From: Casuarina equisetifolia
Taxonomy: Eukaryota > Streptophyta > Magnoliopsida > Fagales > Casuarinaceae
Reading direction: 5' to 3'
DNA: 64,000 bases
Assembly (NCBI GenBank): GCA_028551475.1
Contig: CM052360.1
Location: 11,148,501-11,212,500, forward strand
Shown: piece after piece, positions 27,071 through 39,849 of the stretch
Position numbering within the stretch: the first letter of the stretch is position 1
How the letters are laid out: each line of letters starts with the position of its first letter
Made by a program: the position numbers and the translations under genes
The notes under the pieces: generated by a model
Told to the model about the DNA's origin: nothing
Database searches by the model: none
What the model saw: only the letters and a program-made list of their open reading frames with translations

Positions 27071-28795
27071 ATGGTTGCGGAGCCTTGGATTGTGAAGATG
27101 GGGAGCCAGGTGAGCGCGAATCTCAAGCACGCACTTCTTATCGAAGTTTCAAAGAAGAAAAGCCCCAAGACGCAGCCGCCCCCAAAGCAAACCATAGGCA
27201 TTCTCTCCTTCGAGGTTGCGACTGTGATGTCCAAGACAGTTCACCTCCACAAGGCGCTCACCGACTCGGAGATCTCCAAGCTCAAGACTGAGATCTTGAA
27301 ATCGGAGGGAGTGCTTAACCTGGTGTCCTCCGACGAAACCCTCCTTCTGGAGTTGGCTGCGGCGGAGAAGCTCGATGAGCTTAATCGCGTGGCCGGCGTG
27401 GTGTCCAGGTTGGGCAAGAAATGCTCTGAGCCGCCCTTGCAGGGGTTCGAGCACGTCTACGGGGATGTTGTCGGCAGGGTTATTGACGTGAGGGAGTTGG
27501 GGTTCTTGGTGAGGGATATGGAAGCAATGGTGAGGAAGTTGGAGAGGTTTGTCAACACGACAGCTAGCTTGTACAACGAAATGGAGGTGCTGAACGAGCT
27601 GGAGCAGGCGACGAAGAAGTTCCAGCACAATCAGCACGAGGAGAGCAAGAGGGCGTTCGAGCAGAAATTGATTTGGCAGAGACAGGACGTCAGGCATCTC
27701 AAGGAGGTCTCGCTTTGGGACCAGACATACGATAAGGTTGTGGAGCTCTTGGCTAGGACAGTGTGCACAATCTATGCTAGGATTTGTACCGTGTTTGGTG
27801 ACCCTTCAACAAACATGAAGAAGAATCACAGTGGGCTTCATGCGGTATCGGGTTCGGAGCCGTTGAAAAGGTTGCCTAGCAGGAGTAGCGGTTGCCATGC
27901 GGTGGCGACGAAAAGGGTGTCGAACTTTCAGTCGCAGTTTGATTCGCGGAGGGGCAATATATCACCATTTCGACAAGAAGAACTGAATTTCCCGTGCGGA
28001 GCGAGCCCCGGCCGGTTATTCATGGATTGCCTTAGTTTAAGCAGCTCGGTTTCCAGGTTTGGTGACGATGATGATTATCCTGATTATGAAGATCGGACTA
28101 GCCAAGTTTCCGGGAATGTTGGTCCAAAAAGAGAGCACCTGAGTCAATCAAATTGCCGTATCAATCGGTCCCAAATTGGCGTTTTGTTCAGTGGGGATCA
28201 AAGACAGTCCGAATCCAGTGTGTTACAAGGTACTCGGTTTGGCCCGAAGAGCCGCTTGACGGTATATGCTTCTCCCACCACGGTTGGAGGCTCTGCTTTG
28301 GCCCTGCATTATGCGAATGTCATAATTGTTGTAGAGAAGTTACTTCGCTACCCGCATCTAGTGGGTGAGGAAGCTAGGGATGATTTGTATCAGATGTTAC
28401 CCACGAGCTTAAGAATGTCTCTGAGGACAAATCTCAAGTCCTATATCAAAAACCTAGCAATATATGATGCCCCGCTCGCCCATGATTGGAAGGAGAAGCT
28501 TGATGGGATTCTTAATTGGCTTGCGCCCCTTGCACATAATATGATCAGATGGCAAAGTGAGCGAAATTTCGAGCAGCATCAAATGGTTACACGGACGAAC
28601 GTTCTGCTCCTTCAGACGCTGTTCTTCGCCGATAGGGAAAAGACGGAGGCGGCTATATGTGAGCTTCTTGTGGGATTGAATTACATATGCCGCTACGAGC
28701 ATCAGCAGAATGCATTGTTGGACTGTGCCAGCAGTTTCGATTTTGAGGACTGCATGGAATGGCAGTTACAATGTGGGGCTGCTTATATTCATTGA
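27071..28795 (+). CDS. DUF3475/DUF668 family protein (PSK-simulator-like)
   Basis: A single exon encodes 574 residues from ATG at 27071 (MVAEPWIVKMGSQVSANLK). The frame is open further upstream but without an ATG, and family members begin MVAE/MVSE, so this start is preferred. The DUF3475 domain spans about 41-97 (TIGILSFEVATVMSKTVHLH). A helical middle region follows (LEQATKKFQ, AFEQKLIWQRQDVRHL), then a low-complexity linker. DUF668 runs about 404-495 (GGSALALHYANVIIVVEKLL, with LYQMLPTSLRMSLRTNLK). Members such as the PSI proteins of Arabidopsis affect growth and peptide-hormone signalling and are often N-myristoylated. This protein has no glycine at position 2, so myristoylation is not expected. 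It resembles the At3g23160-type subgroup as I recall it. It looks intact, with length typical of the subgroup. Confidence 0.92.
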   Translation: MVAEPWIVKMGSQVSANLKHALLIEVSKKKSPKTQPPPKQTIGILSFEVATVMSKTVHLHKALTDSEISKLKTEILKSEGVLNLVSSDETLLLELAAAEKLDELNRVAGVVSRLGKKCSEPPLQGFEHVYGDVVGRVIDVRELGFLVRDMEAMVRKLERFVNTTASLYNEMEVLNELEQATKKFQHNQHEESKRAFEQKLIWQRQDVRHLKEVSLWDQTYDKVVELLARTVCTIYARICTVFGDPSTNMKKNHSGLHAVSGSEPLKRLPSRSSGCHAVATKRVSNFQSQFDSRRGNISPFRQEELNFPCGASPGRLFMDCLSLSSSVSRFGDDDDYPDYEDRTSQVSGNVGPKREHLSQSNCRINRSQIGVLFSGDQRQSESSVLQGTRFGPKSRLTVYASPTTVGGSALALHYANVIIVVEKLLRYPHLVGEEARDDLYQMLPTSLRMSLRTNLKSYIKNLAIYDAPLAHDWKEKLDGILNWLAPLAHNMIRWQSERNFEQHQMVTRTNVLLLQTLFFADREKTEAAICELLVGLNYICRYEHQQNALLDCASSFDFEDCMEWQLQCGAAYIH

Positions 28796-30287
28796 TAAAT
28801 TTGTGGCAATTTTATCCATCAAGCGGGTGCAGAGCATTTTTCTTGGTTTCCGATACTAATGAAGATACAGAGATGGTTCCACAGGAAGTAAATCCCTGAG
28901 CTATGGACACTGGCGACCCTTCATTGTCGAAAGACTTTTGGGTTTACTTATTTTTCATGTCGCAAGGTACGGGACGTTGGATTCTGAAGTATATAATCCC
29001 TCCCAATTATTTATGAAAAAAGAAGTTACCATTACCTTTTTCTCTAGAATTTTTGTATATATGTTGTGCACTGTTGGCCTTTTTTCCTTCAACATCTCTG
29101 TTCCTTGCTATGCAATTTAAACTTTTACGCTTGGACTTAGATAATCTAGATCTATCATGGGTATGTCAAATTCAGATTCTCTGTGGGCTTAAATTGCAAC
29201 TCTGTTGAGAACTATGACTTTCTAAAATTATCTTGAATCATTGCATCCTGGCTGCTGTGCTGTTAAGGTTGAGAGTTCAAAATTTGTTCCCTCTGGAGAC
29301 CTGCCAATGCGAGAACCGTCATTTATATACGCATACATTGGGTCTTTTGACTTTAAACACAATTCCATAGCATGAAAACTTTGGAATCATCTAGGGACAC
29401 AGGAATCTTGCATATACTGTTATCTGGATGAGGGCTCTCTCTTAAAAGGGCATGACAGGTTTCGAATCTGCTTAAAGATTGAGTTGGTGTTTACTATGTA
29501 ATGCACAAGTCATGCCTTGTAAGCTTTCTCATGATCTCATCGGAGCCATTCTGTGAAAAGATGCCCTGCTTTAACAGGAACAGTTTTGGTCTATTGCTCT
29601 AATGGTACGGAAATCTGGCACCATTCAGGCCGGGGGTTGATTTGAACTATGCGATTTGAAATTAAGTCTTAGACTTTGTCCTGTTGTAGCAGTTCTGATG
29701 CACAATGCGTTCGAGTGGTTCCCATGCAATAAAGAACATGCAATAAATGCATAATCTAGTACAACTAAAGAGGCATTTCTCAAACGACTGTTTTCCACCC
29801 GTAAATTGCAAAGCAAGTGAAAAAAGTTGCAAGAAGAAAAGGCTTCTCTTTCTTCGTAATTATTATATTATCCGAAAGCGTGGTGTTGGTATGTAATGAT
29901 TAAATTGAGTAATTCAGAGCTGCATCCCACAAGAAAAGCAATGGTCTGGTGGTGGTATTGAGTAGGTGGCAGAAAAGGGCATTGACTCCGATAATAAAAG
30001 AGCCTTCCATCGTGTGGTTGGAGATCATTAATTTAGACTCTGAATCGTGACGAAGGGAACAGAACCCTCTGTTCCTATTGGCGAAATAAATGGCCTTAGC
30101 GATCAAGACCAGCCTTGCTAGTTAGTTCTCTATCCTCGCCTGCAAATTCAGTGGAAGACTAAATGGATTCCACAGTCGTCTTTTACAAATAAGATTTTTA
30201 CGGGACAATCCATACCGTGAATATACTCAAGTTCTTGGGCAGTGAGACCACCGTTTGATAGAGACGAAAAGATTGGTTGAAACCTTG
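28796..30287. other. intergenic region between DUF668 and BET12 genes
   Basis: The first part is probably 3' UTR of the DUF668 gene. No further gene is seen. A loose tRNA-promoter-like pair of boxes near 29590-29645 was considered as a SINE relic but is not convincing. Confidence 0.45.
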
Positions 30288-30438
30288 TACTCCTTTTTCT
30301 GGCAATAGCAACTCAGGAAGTTACAGTTACACACCAAGGTCTTGTTTCTGCTCACGAAGTGCTGTCATTGCTGAGCAGAAACAAGACCTTGGTCTGTTAC
30401 TGTAACTTCCTGAGTTGCTATTGCCAGAAAAAGGAGTA
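30288..30438. mobile_element. foldback MITE (or hairpin-RNA locus) upstream of BET12
   Basis: Two 67-base arms, 30288-30354 and 30372-30438, are inverted copies with only two mismatches. They are separated by a 17-base loop. The outer ends read TA-CTCCTTTTTC and GAAAAAGGAG-TA, so a TA target duplication flanking an inverted terminal repeat is possible, as in Tc1/mariner-type (Stowaway-like) MITEs. The sequence beyond CTCC does not match the classic Stowaway terminus that I remember. The long near-perfect stem could also be transcribed into small RNAs. It ends 232 bases before the BET12 start codon. Confidence 0.75.
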
Positions 30439-30670
30439 AGAAATCTGAGTGGGCTTGGAAACCGGGATGGCCCATGTTTTTATTGGGCTTGGAAGCCCAG
30501 ACATCGTCTCCGAAGAAACCAAAATGGAGCGGAGGCCGTTCGAAACCTCCACGCTTTGCTCTCCGGAACTCGCTTATCGAAGGGTACGAGGGTCAGTTTC
30601 GGCAAGATTCCGACGCAGAATTCGAAATCTTGGAAGCAGACAGACGCGGAGCCTGTGAATCCGGCAAGCA

Positions 30671-33600
30671 ATGAGTTACAGAAGGTTAGGTTTGCCTGCG
30701 AATCCTTTATCGCACATTTTGTCCTATCATTTTGGCGTTGATGTTTAATTTATGTTGTTCAGCAAACCATACGAAACCATTTGTTTGAATTTTTCCTTTT
30801 TGTATATTTTTGATTCTGGAAGATGTAGTTTTGAAATATAATAAGTCGACTATTGTGGGTTTTATTTATTTATTTCTATTTTGTCTTTTTACTAATATGG
30901 CTTTATCTTTGTTTGTCTCAGTGATTCTGTCGTAGATTTAGGCTATGAATTTGTTCTGGTGCAGTTACTACAGTGCTATTTTTCCTTTGGTTGTCGATTC
31001 GTCTTCCTGTGAATTTACATTGATTGGAGATTTTGAACAATCAAAGCTGTTCTTGCTGCATGATGGGTGAATTGAAAATGATTTGTTCAGTTACGTTTTG
31101 TTCAAATTAAATTGATGATTCGTTGACTGTTAGAAGCAAGGGCATATCTTATGTAATTATATTCCATAGTTTTTTTATGGGACAATGCCAGAATCTGATC
31201 AGGTCACGTAGTCAGATTTTGATTGTTAGAACTTGGTTCATTTTCTTTTACGCTTTACATTCACGTGGTCTACAGAGAGCTGTCTTTGTGTAATACTAGA
31301 TCAAGTCTATAAGAATAAGATGTAATTCTGTATGGTACTTTTTACTGGAGGAGTAGCCCTTTGAGGTAGAACTGCTGCAAAATTTATTATAAATTTGACA
31401 TCGTATTAGAGCCATTTACTTGAAACCATTTTTCTGTTGCTATCCTCGACTTTTATGAGCCTCACTGTGCTTCTTCCCATGACTTCTAACCTTCTCAGAC
31501 CTTCACCTTAGCTGGTTTTGGGTACATGCTTCATACTTCTACATGCACAGCTAAGTTCTTTTTCATGCACTAGGCATGTGTTCATAGAAAATCTTGTTAT
31601 TTGATCCAATCATTACCCCATAGTCAGCCCGGTTTGTTGGGCCTGGTAGTCAACTCAGTTGTTTTTGGTTCCATATCTAACCTAGTTAGTAGCCCATCAA
31701 GGCCTATTTTTCTCCTTTCACAGCTTTACTCATTGCGTAGGTTGACCAATCGGCAGTCCAGTTCAGTGGCAACTGATTTCAGTTATCTAAGTGCTATAGA
31801 CACCATTAACTGTTGCATCTTGCGATCACAGGCATTTTCTGGTCCTCAACCATTACTTTCCTTATGGTCATCCTTCACCAGCCCACCATTGGAGTCATGA
31901 TGTTCTTACCATGATTTTGTCTCTGATTATGTTGGTCACTGTTGGCTTACAAAGGCATTTGTTTTAAGTAGATTCCTTACTATAGCGTTTTCCTCATTAA
32001 TATTGCACTGCTGAAGTTAGGCTGGGTTGTAATTCACAGTTAATCTCCTAGTAGTTTGATGTTTATATCATTGGGATGCATTCTTGATTGTCTTTTCTTT
32101 GTTATACAGAAGTCTTCATATTTAATATTTAATTTCATTGTTCAATTTCAAATTTATGGCATGTTCTCTTTGTGTGCAGGGAGCACCGTGCTTCCAGACA
32201 GTCTCTCTTTGATGGCCTTGACGGACTTGAGGAGGGTGGTCTCAGGCTACCTTCCTCATACACCCATGAAAACCATGATCATGACAATGACAAAGCTGTG
32301 GACGGTTTACATGACAGAGTTACGTTTCTTAAGAGGGTAAGATTCCTCTGGGACAAAGGATGACCAGTGTTAGGGTTTTCTTTGGCAGTGAGTTCCATTT
32401 GATCAATATGGTCTCCAACATTTTCATTTTCTCCCGTGTGGGTCCAGTTGTACTTCTTTTACAACAGCTGTATTTGTGTGTTAGACTCTGGGTCTTATTT
32501 CTCCTTGAGTGCATCAAATATTTCTTTTTCAATCTTGTAGCCTTCATAAAGGGGAATGACCCGACCTTCAGGCAATCAAGGATATGTTACCATACTAATA
32601 CATCTCTCTTCGTAACACTTTCTTCCGACCATGTGGTGGTGGACTCATTTTCGTTTTTTCTCCATGCATTTTCTTGTTGTAAGGCTGATCAGGTCTTTGT
32701 CACGTGTTGATGATTTGTCCATGTGACTTTTTCATGGTCAGAAATTAATTTCATTGAACTTTGCAATTATTAATATGTCAATTTTGTTTTTGAGAGCCAT
32801 TATGGAAGGTGATGATCAACTCCTACTAATATTCTCAGTCTAAACTAGATGATATGGTTGGAATAACACAATTGCTAATGAGAAAGGTAAAAATGTAGTG
32901 ATGTTCCTAGAATGTTATTCTCTTCGTTTTTCTGTTGAGACCTCTTCTGATAGGAATCTTGTTTGTGTTATGAAGAATGATGGGACTAGTATTTTCTCTT
33001 TCGGTACATTTTAATAACTAGCTCTCACTTTTCTCAAAACTGACGACAGCCTTCTCCTTTTAGTTCTCTTATGGAACTTTTATAAGAACCTGGTGGAAAA
33101 TAGGTTCCCTTGAGTCAAACCTTTCAGTTTTCCTAAAAATCTGCTATATTCAGTAGCATGTAGAAATTTTGAAGTGCTCGATTTTGGAACAGGTTGGACA
33201 AGTCCTGCAATGCATAGATTCTTTAGTACAATGGTGCAGTGGACTTCCAGCAGTGGCATAGACTTTCTTTGTTAGGTTGATTTGGAAACATGTACTATGT
33301 TGTTAAAAATACCACAATAGAATTATCACCCTGTTCACTAACTTGCACATGGCTTTAGACATTCTCATATCCTCTAATTGAATGGTTTCCTGCTTGTATC
33401 TGATTCTAAAATAGTCCTGCTTTATGGCACTATGATGTAACATTACTGTGTTAATTGCCTAGAGAAAGGATTAAAAACATTCCTTTTCAATGTATAATCG
33501 ATCTGTATATTACATATCAACAGTTAACAGGTGATATACATGAGGAGGTGGAAAGTCATAATCGTCTGCTTGACCATATGGTAAGTGGGTCACTGGGATC

Positions 33601-34739
33601 CCTATTTGAATGAGATTTATTAATTTATGTTATAAATAAACTCTATCTAAAATCAGGGTAACGGCATGGATTCATCAAGGGGCATAATGTCAGTAACCAT
33701 GGATCGGTTCAAGATGGTACAAAATCTAGTTTGCTTTACTATCTTGATGTCATTCTTTTTATATTACTAACAGTGCTGTCGGATAATGATTTTCTAAACT
33801 CGTATAATTGCTGTGTAGGTATTTGAGAAGAAATCAAGCAGGAGAACATTTGGTCTTGTTTTGTGCTTTGTGGTTTTCTTTTTAATTATATTTTGCCTAA
33901 TCAGGTAAATGAAACTGTGGATGTACTGTGAATTGCAACATGGATAGCATGCATTTCAAAGGGCACAAGCATCTAGGCCCTTATTAAATTAGTAATCTCT
34001 ACAGTCTCTATCCTGTGTGTAGAGTCTCTCGTTTTGAGTATGATCCAATGGTTATAAAATCAAGGTTACTGATGAAATGAAATCAACCTCTCTTGTGGTA
34101 TTAATACATGAACTAACATCCAGTTTGTAGTATTGAATTTTGTTTCTGGCAGCATAATAAGTTTCCTGCGTTGTAAAATCTGTGCGTTTTGATTCTCGTT
34201 AAAATGTTTCCTAGTTACTGCACTTTTCTTAATAGCCTTGATTTAAGAAATGGACTGAAAATTTAGTCCATAGTCAGTCTTCATGGCATCATCAAGAAAC
34301 CAGGTTCTTTTTCTGGTAGGACTTGGGTTTTCATCCAATATGTGTCACTGCATTTCACGTGTTTATCGGGATGAAATTGCATGCCATTTTGTGAATTCAT
34401 TAGCCGCATCATCCGATACTCCCATGCATTTTGTGTTAGTGGCATTTGTAACGCTCTTTCATGCCATTCTGGAGCTTCATTGGAAGTACTTCTTGGTGTC
34501 TCTATGCTTGGTTGCTGCGTTGAATATATGAAACCTGTTAAAGTTACGAAGAGCTGGGTGCCTCATTTTTTAAGCAGGCAGTTGTGATATAGTTTTCACA
34601 TCGTTAATTTGCTTGCTGAATAAATGGGAAGTCAAGAAGAAATCAGACCTCCCTTGTTTGCATTCGTTGAACAACTCTGTCCTTTGATGCTGATCATCTA
34701 TTTCTTTGCAGGCTCCTCCGATATTTCATGCTTGCTTAA
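30671..34739 (+). CDS. BET12: Bet1-like Qc-SNARE, BET12 type
   Basis: Six exons (30671-30684, 32180-32336, 33524-33580, 33657-33716, 33819-33904, 34712-34739) with consistent GT-AG borders and phases encode 133 residues; Arabidopsis BET12 has about 130. The first exon codes only MSYRR before the 1.5-kb first intron. The block SLFDGLDGLEEGG (13-25) is typical of BET12. The SNARE coiled coil covers about 45-100, with EEVESHNRLLDHMG in the centre. The position of the zero-layer glutamine is histidine 69, as I recall for plant Bet1 proteins. A single C-terminal membrane anchor lies at 107-124, followed by RLLRYFMLA. The family acts in ER-Golgi vesicle fusion as a tail-anchored protein. The gene looks intact. 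Confidence 0.95.
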
Positions 34740-37700
34740 AGTAGGATTACGAGAATCCTTTTTTCTCCCTAGATGATTGTTGTTGAGACGTAAAAATCAT
34801 GCCAGTGAAGGTTTATTAGCCCTTTTTCTAATGGCAAGAATCGGGCACGATTAAAAAGTGGTTCCTTAGCAGTTCTACCATAAGAAAAGTTGCTTGCCAG
34901 AGTTTTTATGTAAGCTCGAACTGTCAGTGGCTGAATCGCAGGCTTGAGTCTATCAGAAAGTTGTCATTACCATATCTCTGTAGGAGGGATTCATTGCTAT
35001 TCATGGAAAAACTTTCCCTCTTCCCATATACCAGACACGGGCTCCAATTTAGTTCTACGAAACTATGGGGGGGTTTGAGAATCAAGATTTGTATAAATTG
35101 ATAGAACAAGAGAAAAGAAAAGCGAAGGGAAATTGCTGAAACTCAGTCTTGTCATCTCATTAATTTGGTCTTTCTTTTAGATTGATTCTAGATTTGGGAT
35201 CAAATTTTTTTTCGGGAGTTAAACGTTATAACCTGCTATTCCTATGAGCCTTTGATGAATTGACAGGAAAAAGAACCTTCGGAAAGAAGTGTGGCCGTAC
35301 CAGGCCTCCTATGCTTACCGCAGGAAAGTTTATACACCTCACTCTACCGGTTAATCGGTACTTCAATTTTTGTACAGGTAACGACCAGATTACAGTTGGC
35401 TTTTGTACACAACTAGTTAATGTAGGGCAATAATGTAGTGGGTTGTGAACTATGGTCAGAGAGTGACATAATATGGGGCGGGTTGTGTATTATTAGATGA
35501 TTAAATTGGGTTAACTCGTGGGCAAATTACAACTGGCGTGTATGACAAAACAAGCAAACAGCTAGACAACTAACATGTTGCTCTCATAAGATTTTACAAT
35601 CAAGTTGTTGGTCTTACATTCAAAATCCCAGAAAGATTAAAAAAAAAAAAAATCCCATGCAACCAGAGAATTGACCACTACTAAAGCAACGAGCTAACAC
35701 GTATAGGGAACCGCTCAAAAGTGGTTTTAATAGGGTTGTGATGTGAAAGCATCATGTAAAGAAAACTGAGTTATGGAGTTTCAAAAAGAAAATACATGGA
35801 GAAAGATGAGAAACGAAAAAGTAATTAGTAAACGAATTTCAACATCAAAAGGTAGAGTTCACTTGTTTAGTTGTTCTAGTGGTTAAGGATTGTGAACTTA
35901 GACATGGAAGGAGTGAAATTTGAAAGTGGATATTGAGTTGCCAAAATCAGTATCTTTGACAGGAAATAAGCAGCTCTGAACTAGAAAAAAGCTCCGCCCT
36001 TTATCTCTTGGTCTATTTGTTGTGAGGTAAAGGAGGAGAGATTTCATTAGAATAGAGGTAAAAGTTAAGCACGTTGAGCATTCTCTTGTTTCCTAAATGC
36101 TTGTTCCGCTGATTAGGGTGGTAATCATTCACCGTGGCGTTTAGGCGCATTAGCAACGAAAAATTGAAAGAGCATCCTATGTCTGAGTGGGAGAATCTCC
36201 CAATTAGCATAAGCTTTGGCACCCAGGAGCCACTGAAGTCACTGAAGTCTTTTCATGGTAATTTCTTAATCAAAAGATAGGACTTCTATCGCCGCTTGAA
36301 CTGTAGGATTATCGAATCCATGTTGTGTAGGCAGATAAAGCATACACGATTACCAAAATGCATTCTTTTCACTGGCATCATTTTGACTTAAGCTCCATAA
36401 TAAGAAAAACATCCTAGAGGTTCGACCGTCGCCTTCGAAACATCATATCTAAATGTTGGAGGCCACAAGTCTGATACAGGAGATGATAAAGTTTTTGGTT
36501 AAGTTTAAATGAAGGAAATTTTCTATAACCTTTGAATTAACTTTTAAATTAGATCTTAGACTTTTTAGCATGATATAAAAATTTAGGTTAAGGTCTATTT
36601 CAAGCTCATTTCAGAGATGGTGTCTTACTATTAGGACTTCCTCTTAGTGTGCAATAGACTGTTGTAGGCAACGTGTCTCACACTAGAAAGGAGGAAACTC
36701 TAGTTATTGGTAACATTCTTCCCTTAGATTTACTGCTTAAACAACTGTCAAGAACAAATCATTATTGCCAGAAGTTGCACGGAAACCAAAGTTGAATAGG
36801 CACTCCACTGATGCTGACCCTCCCTTGTTGTACCTCTCTTTTGCAACAAAAACAGCACTGAATGGATTATCTTGTGATGGTGAAGTCATTTCAGTTCCAC
36901 TTAACACGGTGCATTGATGCGATAAGATTACCAGATTAAGCAAGTTCCCTTAATGGGTCCTTGCCTTTTGAAACTTTTAGATCACGGAATATTTTCATGT
37001 TCATTTTCTTGTCAAGTTTAACCATCGATATTTCTTGTATTCATTCATATACTAGCAAAACATGGGGGGGTTTGCCCCCATTTTTCCTTTTGTTTAATGC
37101 TTTTTGACATTCAATATGGAGCAAGTATGAGAATAAACCTAAATTTTTATTAGAAATTCATTCAATAGTTGAGAGATAGTTACTAATTAATTTGAAGAAA
37201 ATAAGATCCACGGTAGTGATTTTTAACCTCGTAGCCAATTGCTTTCAAGAAATTCATGACATATTAGGTAAGACTCAGATCCATGCGAGGCTTTTCTATT
37301 ATAAAAAAAAAATATCAACGAAAAATATAATAAAGAACTCAATCTGTCCATATAATTCTTATAAAAAAATTTAGGTGTCAATTTCAAAAAGCATTAAATA
37401 ATAAGAACATGATAGCATAACTTCCCCAATTTTTACGTTTTTCTTTATTATCCAATAATGTGTGAAGTCTTACAATCATATGCTTCATGTTATTCTCGGT
37501 TTTGGATTAGTCTTTAAAGACCTTGAGCTGCCATTGACCAAAAATATTAAATAGAATAAGACTTAGAGCTTCACTATCAACACATCGATTTCCCTTCAAT
37601 AATTCCTTAGTCATTAGACCTAACCTAATATAAAAAATTAATAAACTAACTTTCAATTGACAAAATCATTGATGCTAATTGCTAACTTTATTAAATTACA

Positions 37701-39849
37701 AATTAATGCGTGACCGCCTCTTTCATTGAAACACATGCTCATCGCCTTTGGCTTTCTCGTGATAGTAAAATAAGATGGAAAGGGCATGATTATTCGATTT
37801 TGGCCGCTCAAAGCGGGCTCATTCTAAATTGACGGTCACGATTGTCCTCGTCGTAGTAAAATAACAGGACTTCTGCTAAGCATGCGACCATGTGGTCCCC
37901 GCATGGTAGACTTTGGACATAAGAGATTGTAATCTGTGTATTAGGTACGAAAGAGCCGGCTGTTTATTGTTAAAAACGTTGTCGCATCATTTATTGTTGA
38001 ACCCTAAAAGTTTTAGTAAAATATTTTCTTTAATTACTCTATATTATCTGAACATTTTCATAATTTTAATTAATTTATTCGGATTTGGTTCTTTTGTTAG
38101 TGAATAACATATTATTAAGTTATCTTATTAATGATAGTTTATGTTAGCCAAAGTTTTATATTTTCACTTCATAATGATTTGGTTGACTGTGATGATATAT
38201 ATATAAATGCCAAATGTATATTTAATGGAAAAACCTATATTCTAAGAAACTGTACTTAAAAGTTTGATCGATTATGTTAGTCAAAGTACGTATATGGAAG
38301 GATATTAATGATGGAACTAAAATGTTTAAGTGAGTTTATAGTATTTCAATAAGAGTTTTAAGTAGCATTATATCACTGGAATTTATGAAATATTCTACCA
38401 AATAAATTAACAATGAACTGATAAATATTGGAAAGTATTGAAAAATATTTATAATTTAAAGTAATGTTTACTATCTAATTCTAAAACGAGGGCCGACATA
38501 TAAGTAAATTTACTAATAATAACATACTTTACGGATAATTAAGGGATGCTATTCATAAATATAAGTAAGAAAGCTTGATTCAAGAGTTACGATATCATTA
38601 TCATTGCAATGGAGATTTGAAATTGAGCCTTGCTTACATTGAAAAAGAATGCTTAGGTAAGGGAGTCTTATTTACAATTAAAAAAATGCATATGTTAGGG
38701 AGTCTTGTATCCATTTTCCATGCATCTCTTCGTCGGGGTTGAGATATTTTAAAATTATTTTCCACAAAAATATAGGGTAGAATAAGTTGAAAACCCAGAA
38801 AAATTTCTGGGGCGTTCATGGAATTATAATTTAATAACGGATTTTACTAGAAACCGAAAAGGAGACAGCCACGCGAGAAAGGCAGCTACATAGTAATAAG
38901 ACCCTCAATGGAACTAAGGCAGTAAAGCACAAACATGGAGCGGCATGACTAGATAGTTGAAAGCATATCTTCTGATACTCCTCAAGTATTGACCAGTCTT
39001 ATACTAGTACAAGAAGTCATAAAGGAGATGGAATAAATCTTCAGTCTTATGTGAAAAAGAAGCCCATAGAAACTTTGGAACATATTTCCTTTTTCCAGTG
39101 AACAGTCTCAATAAGGCAGACATTAACGACAGTATCAATTTAAGAATCCACCAAATGAAAAGACTTACCCTTACTTTTGCAGGCCACATCCTGTAATCAC
39201 TCATACCAAATGGGGTAGGTTTACTACAGCTGCATTTGCCAAAGAGAAGATATCAACCTCTTTTGGTAAAGAAGTTAGAGAAGAATAAGTGGACCAAGCT
39301 TTCATTTCCCCGGTACAGTGGACGAATCCAAAATTCCAAGAAGGACTATGAGAGGCAAATTAATCAAGAGTATTATGTTTTCCTCTATTTGGAATCATTA
39401 AATAAATACATTAGCCCTTAAGGCTTGATAAAATCCCAAGCGATCTTGACCAGAGAAAATACCATTCGGCTTCCTTTTCTTAACAACCCCGTTACTGAAT
39501 AAGGAGGTTATAACCTGTTAGGCTTCTTATGTTTTGCCGTTTGTGCCAGGTGTAGAAGCACTTCTTGGGACTTTATAAAGACTAAAAGTCCTTGTTTTTA
39601 GTAAGAGATTACCTGAAACATTTAGCTAAAAGAAAATGATTCGAAACCTACAGACATATCGGATGTGTTTTGTCATGGTAGTTCAGTTCAAGCTTCAGTT
39701 CCCTTCGTTCCCCTGCCAATTTGGCTGCTCCCTCGTGCTATCGCCTTCACCCACATTCCCTTATTTAAAATTTTTTTTATGAAAATCTTAAGAACTTAAA
39801 ACAAAAACTCATATTAGGATATTGATGTAAATAAACCAACCTTATTCTA
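34740..39849. other. 5.1-kb AT-rich intergenic interval
   Basis: The start is probably 3' UTR of BET12. The rest holds no recognisable gene. There is a short G7/C5 hairpin near 37061-37081 and a weak tRNA-like promoter pair near 35865-35935 that could be an old SINE. Short ORFs (for example 39004-39204 on minus and 39236-39421 on plus) show no family. Confidence 0.45.

Noticed and set aside
27149-27697. A 182-codon minus-strand ORF over the DUF668 gene
   Set aside because: Antisense shadow, leucine/histidine-rich with no family; the plus strand carries DUF3475.
29590-29645. tRNA-like A and B box pair
   Set aside because: The B-box match is poor and no cloverleaf forms by eye; it could be a SINE relic but there is no tail or target duplication.
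30415-30741. A 108-codon ORF at the start of the BET12 locus
   Set aside because: It overlaps the MITE end and the 5' UTR. The frame that joins conserved SNARE exons starts at 30671.
35865-35935. Second tRNA-like promoter pair (GTGGTTAAGG and GAAATTTGAAA)
   Set aside because: Only a loose match to pol III boxes with no acceptor stem; not called as a tRNA or SINE.
37061-37081. G7/C5 hairpin that resembles a terminator
   Set aside because: Plant pol II genes do not use such terminators and no gene ends here; it is probably a chance palindrome.
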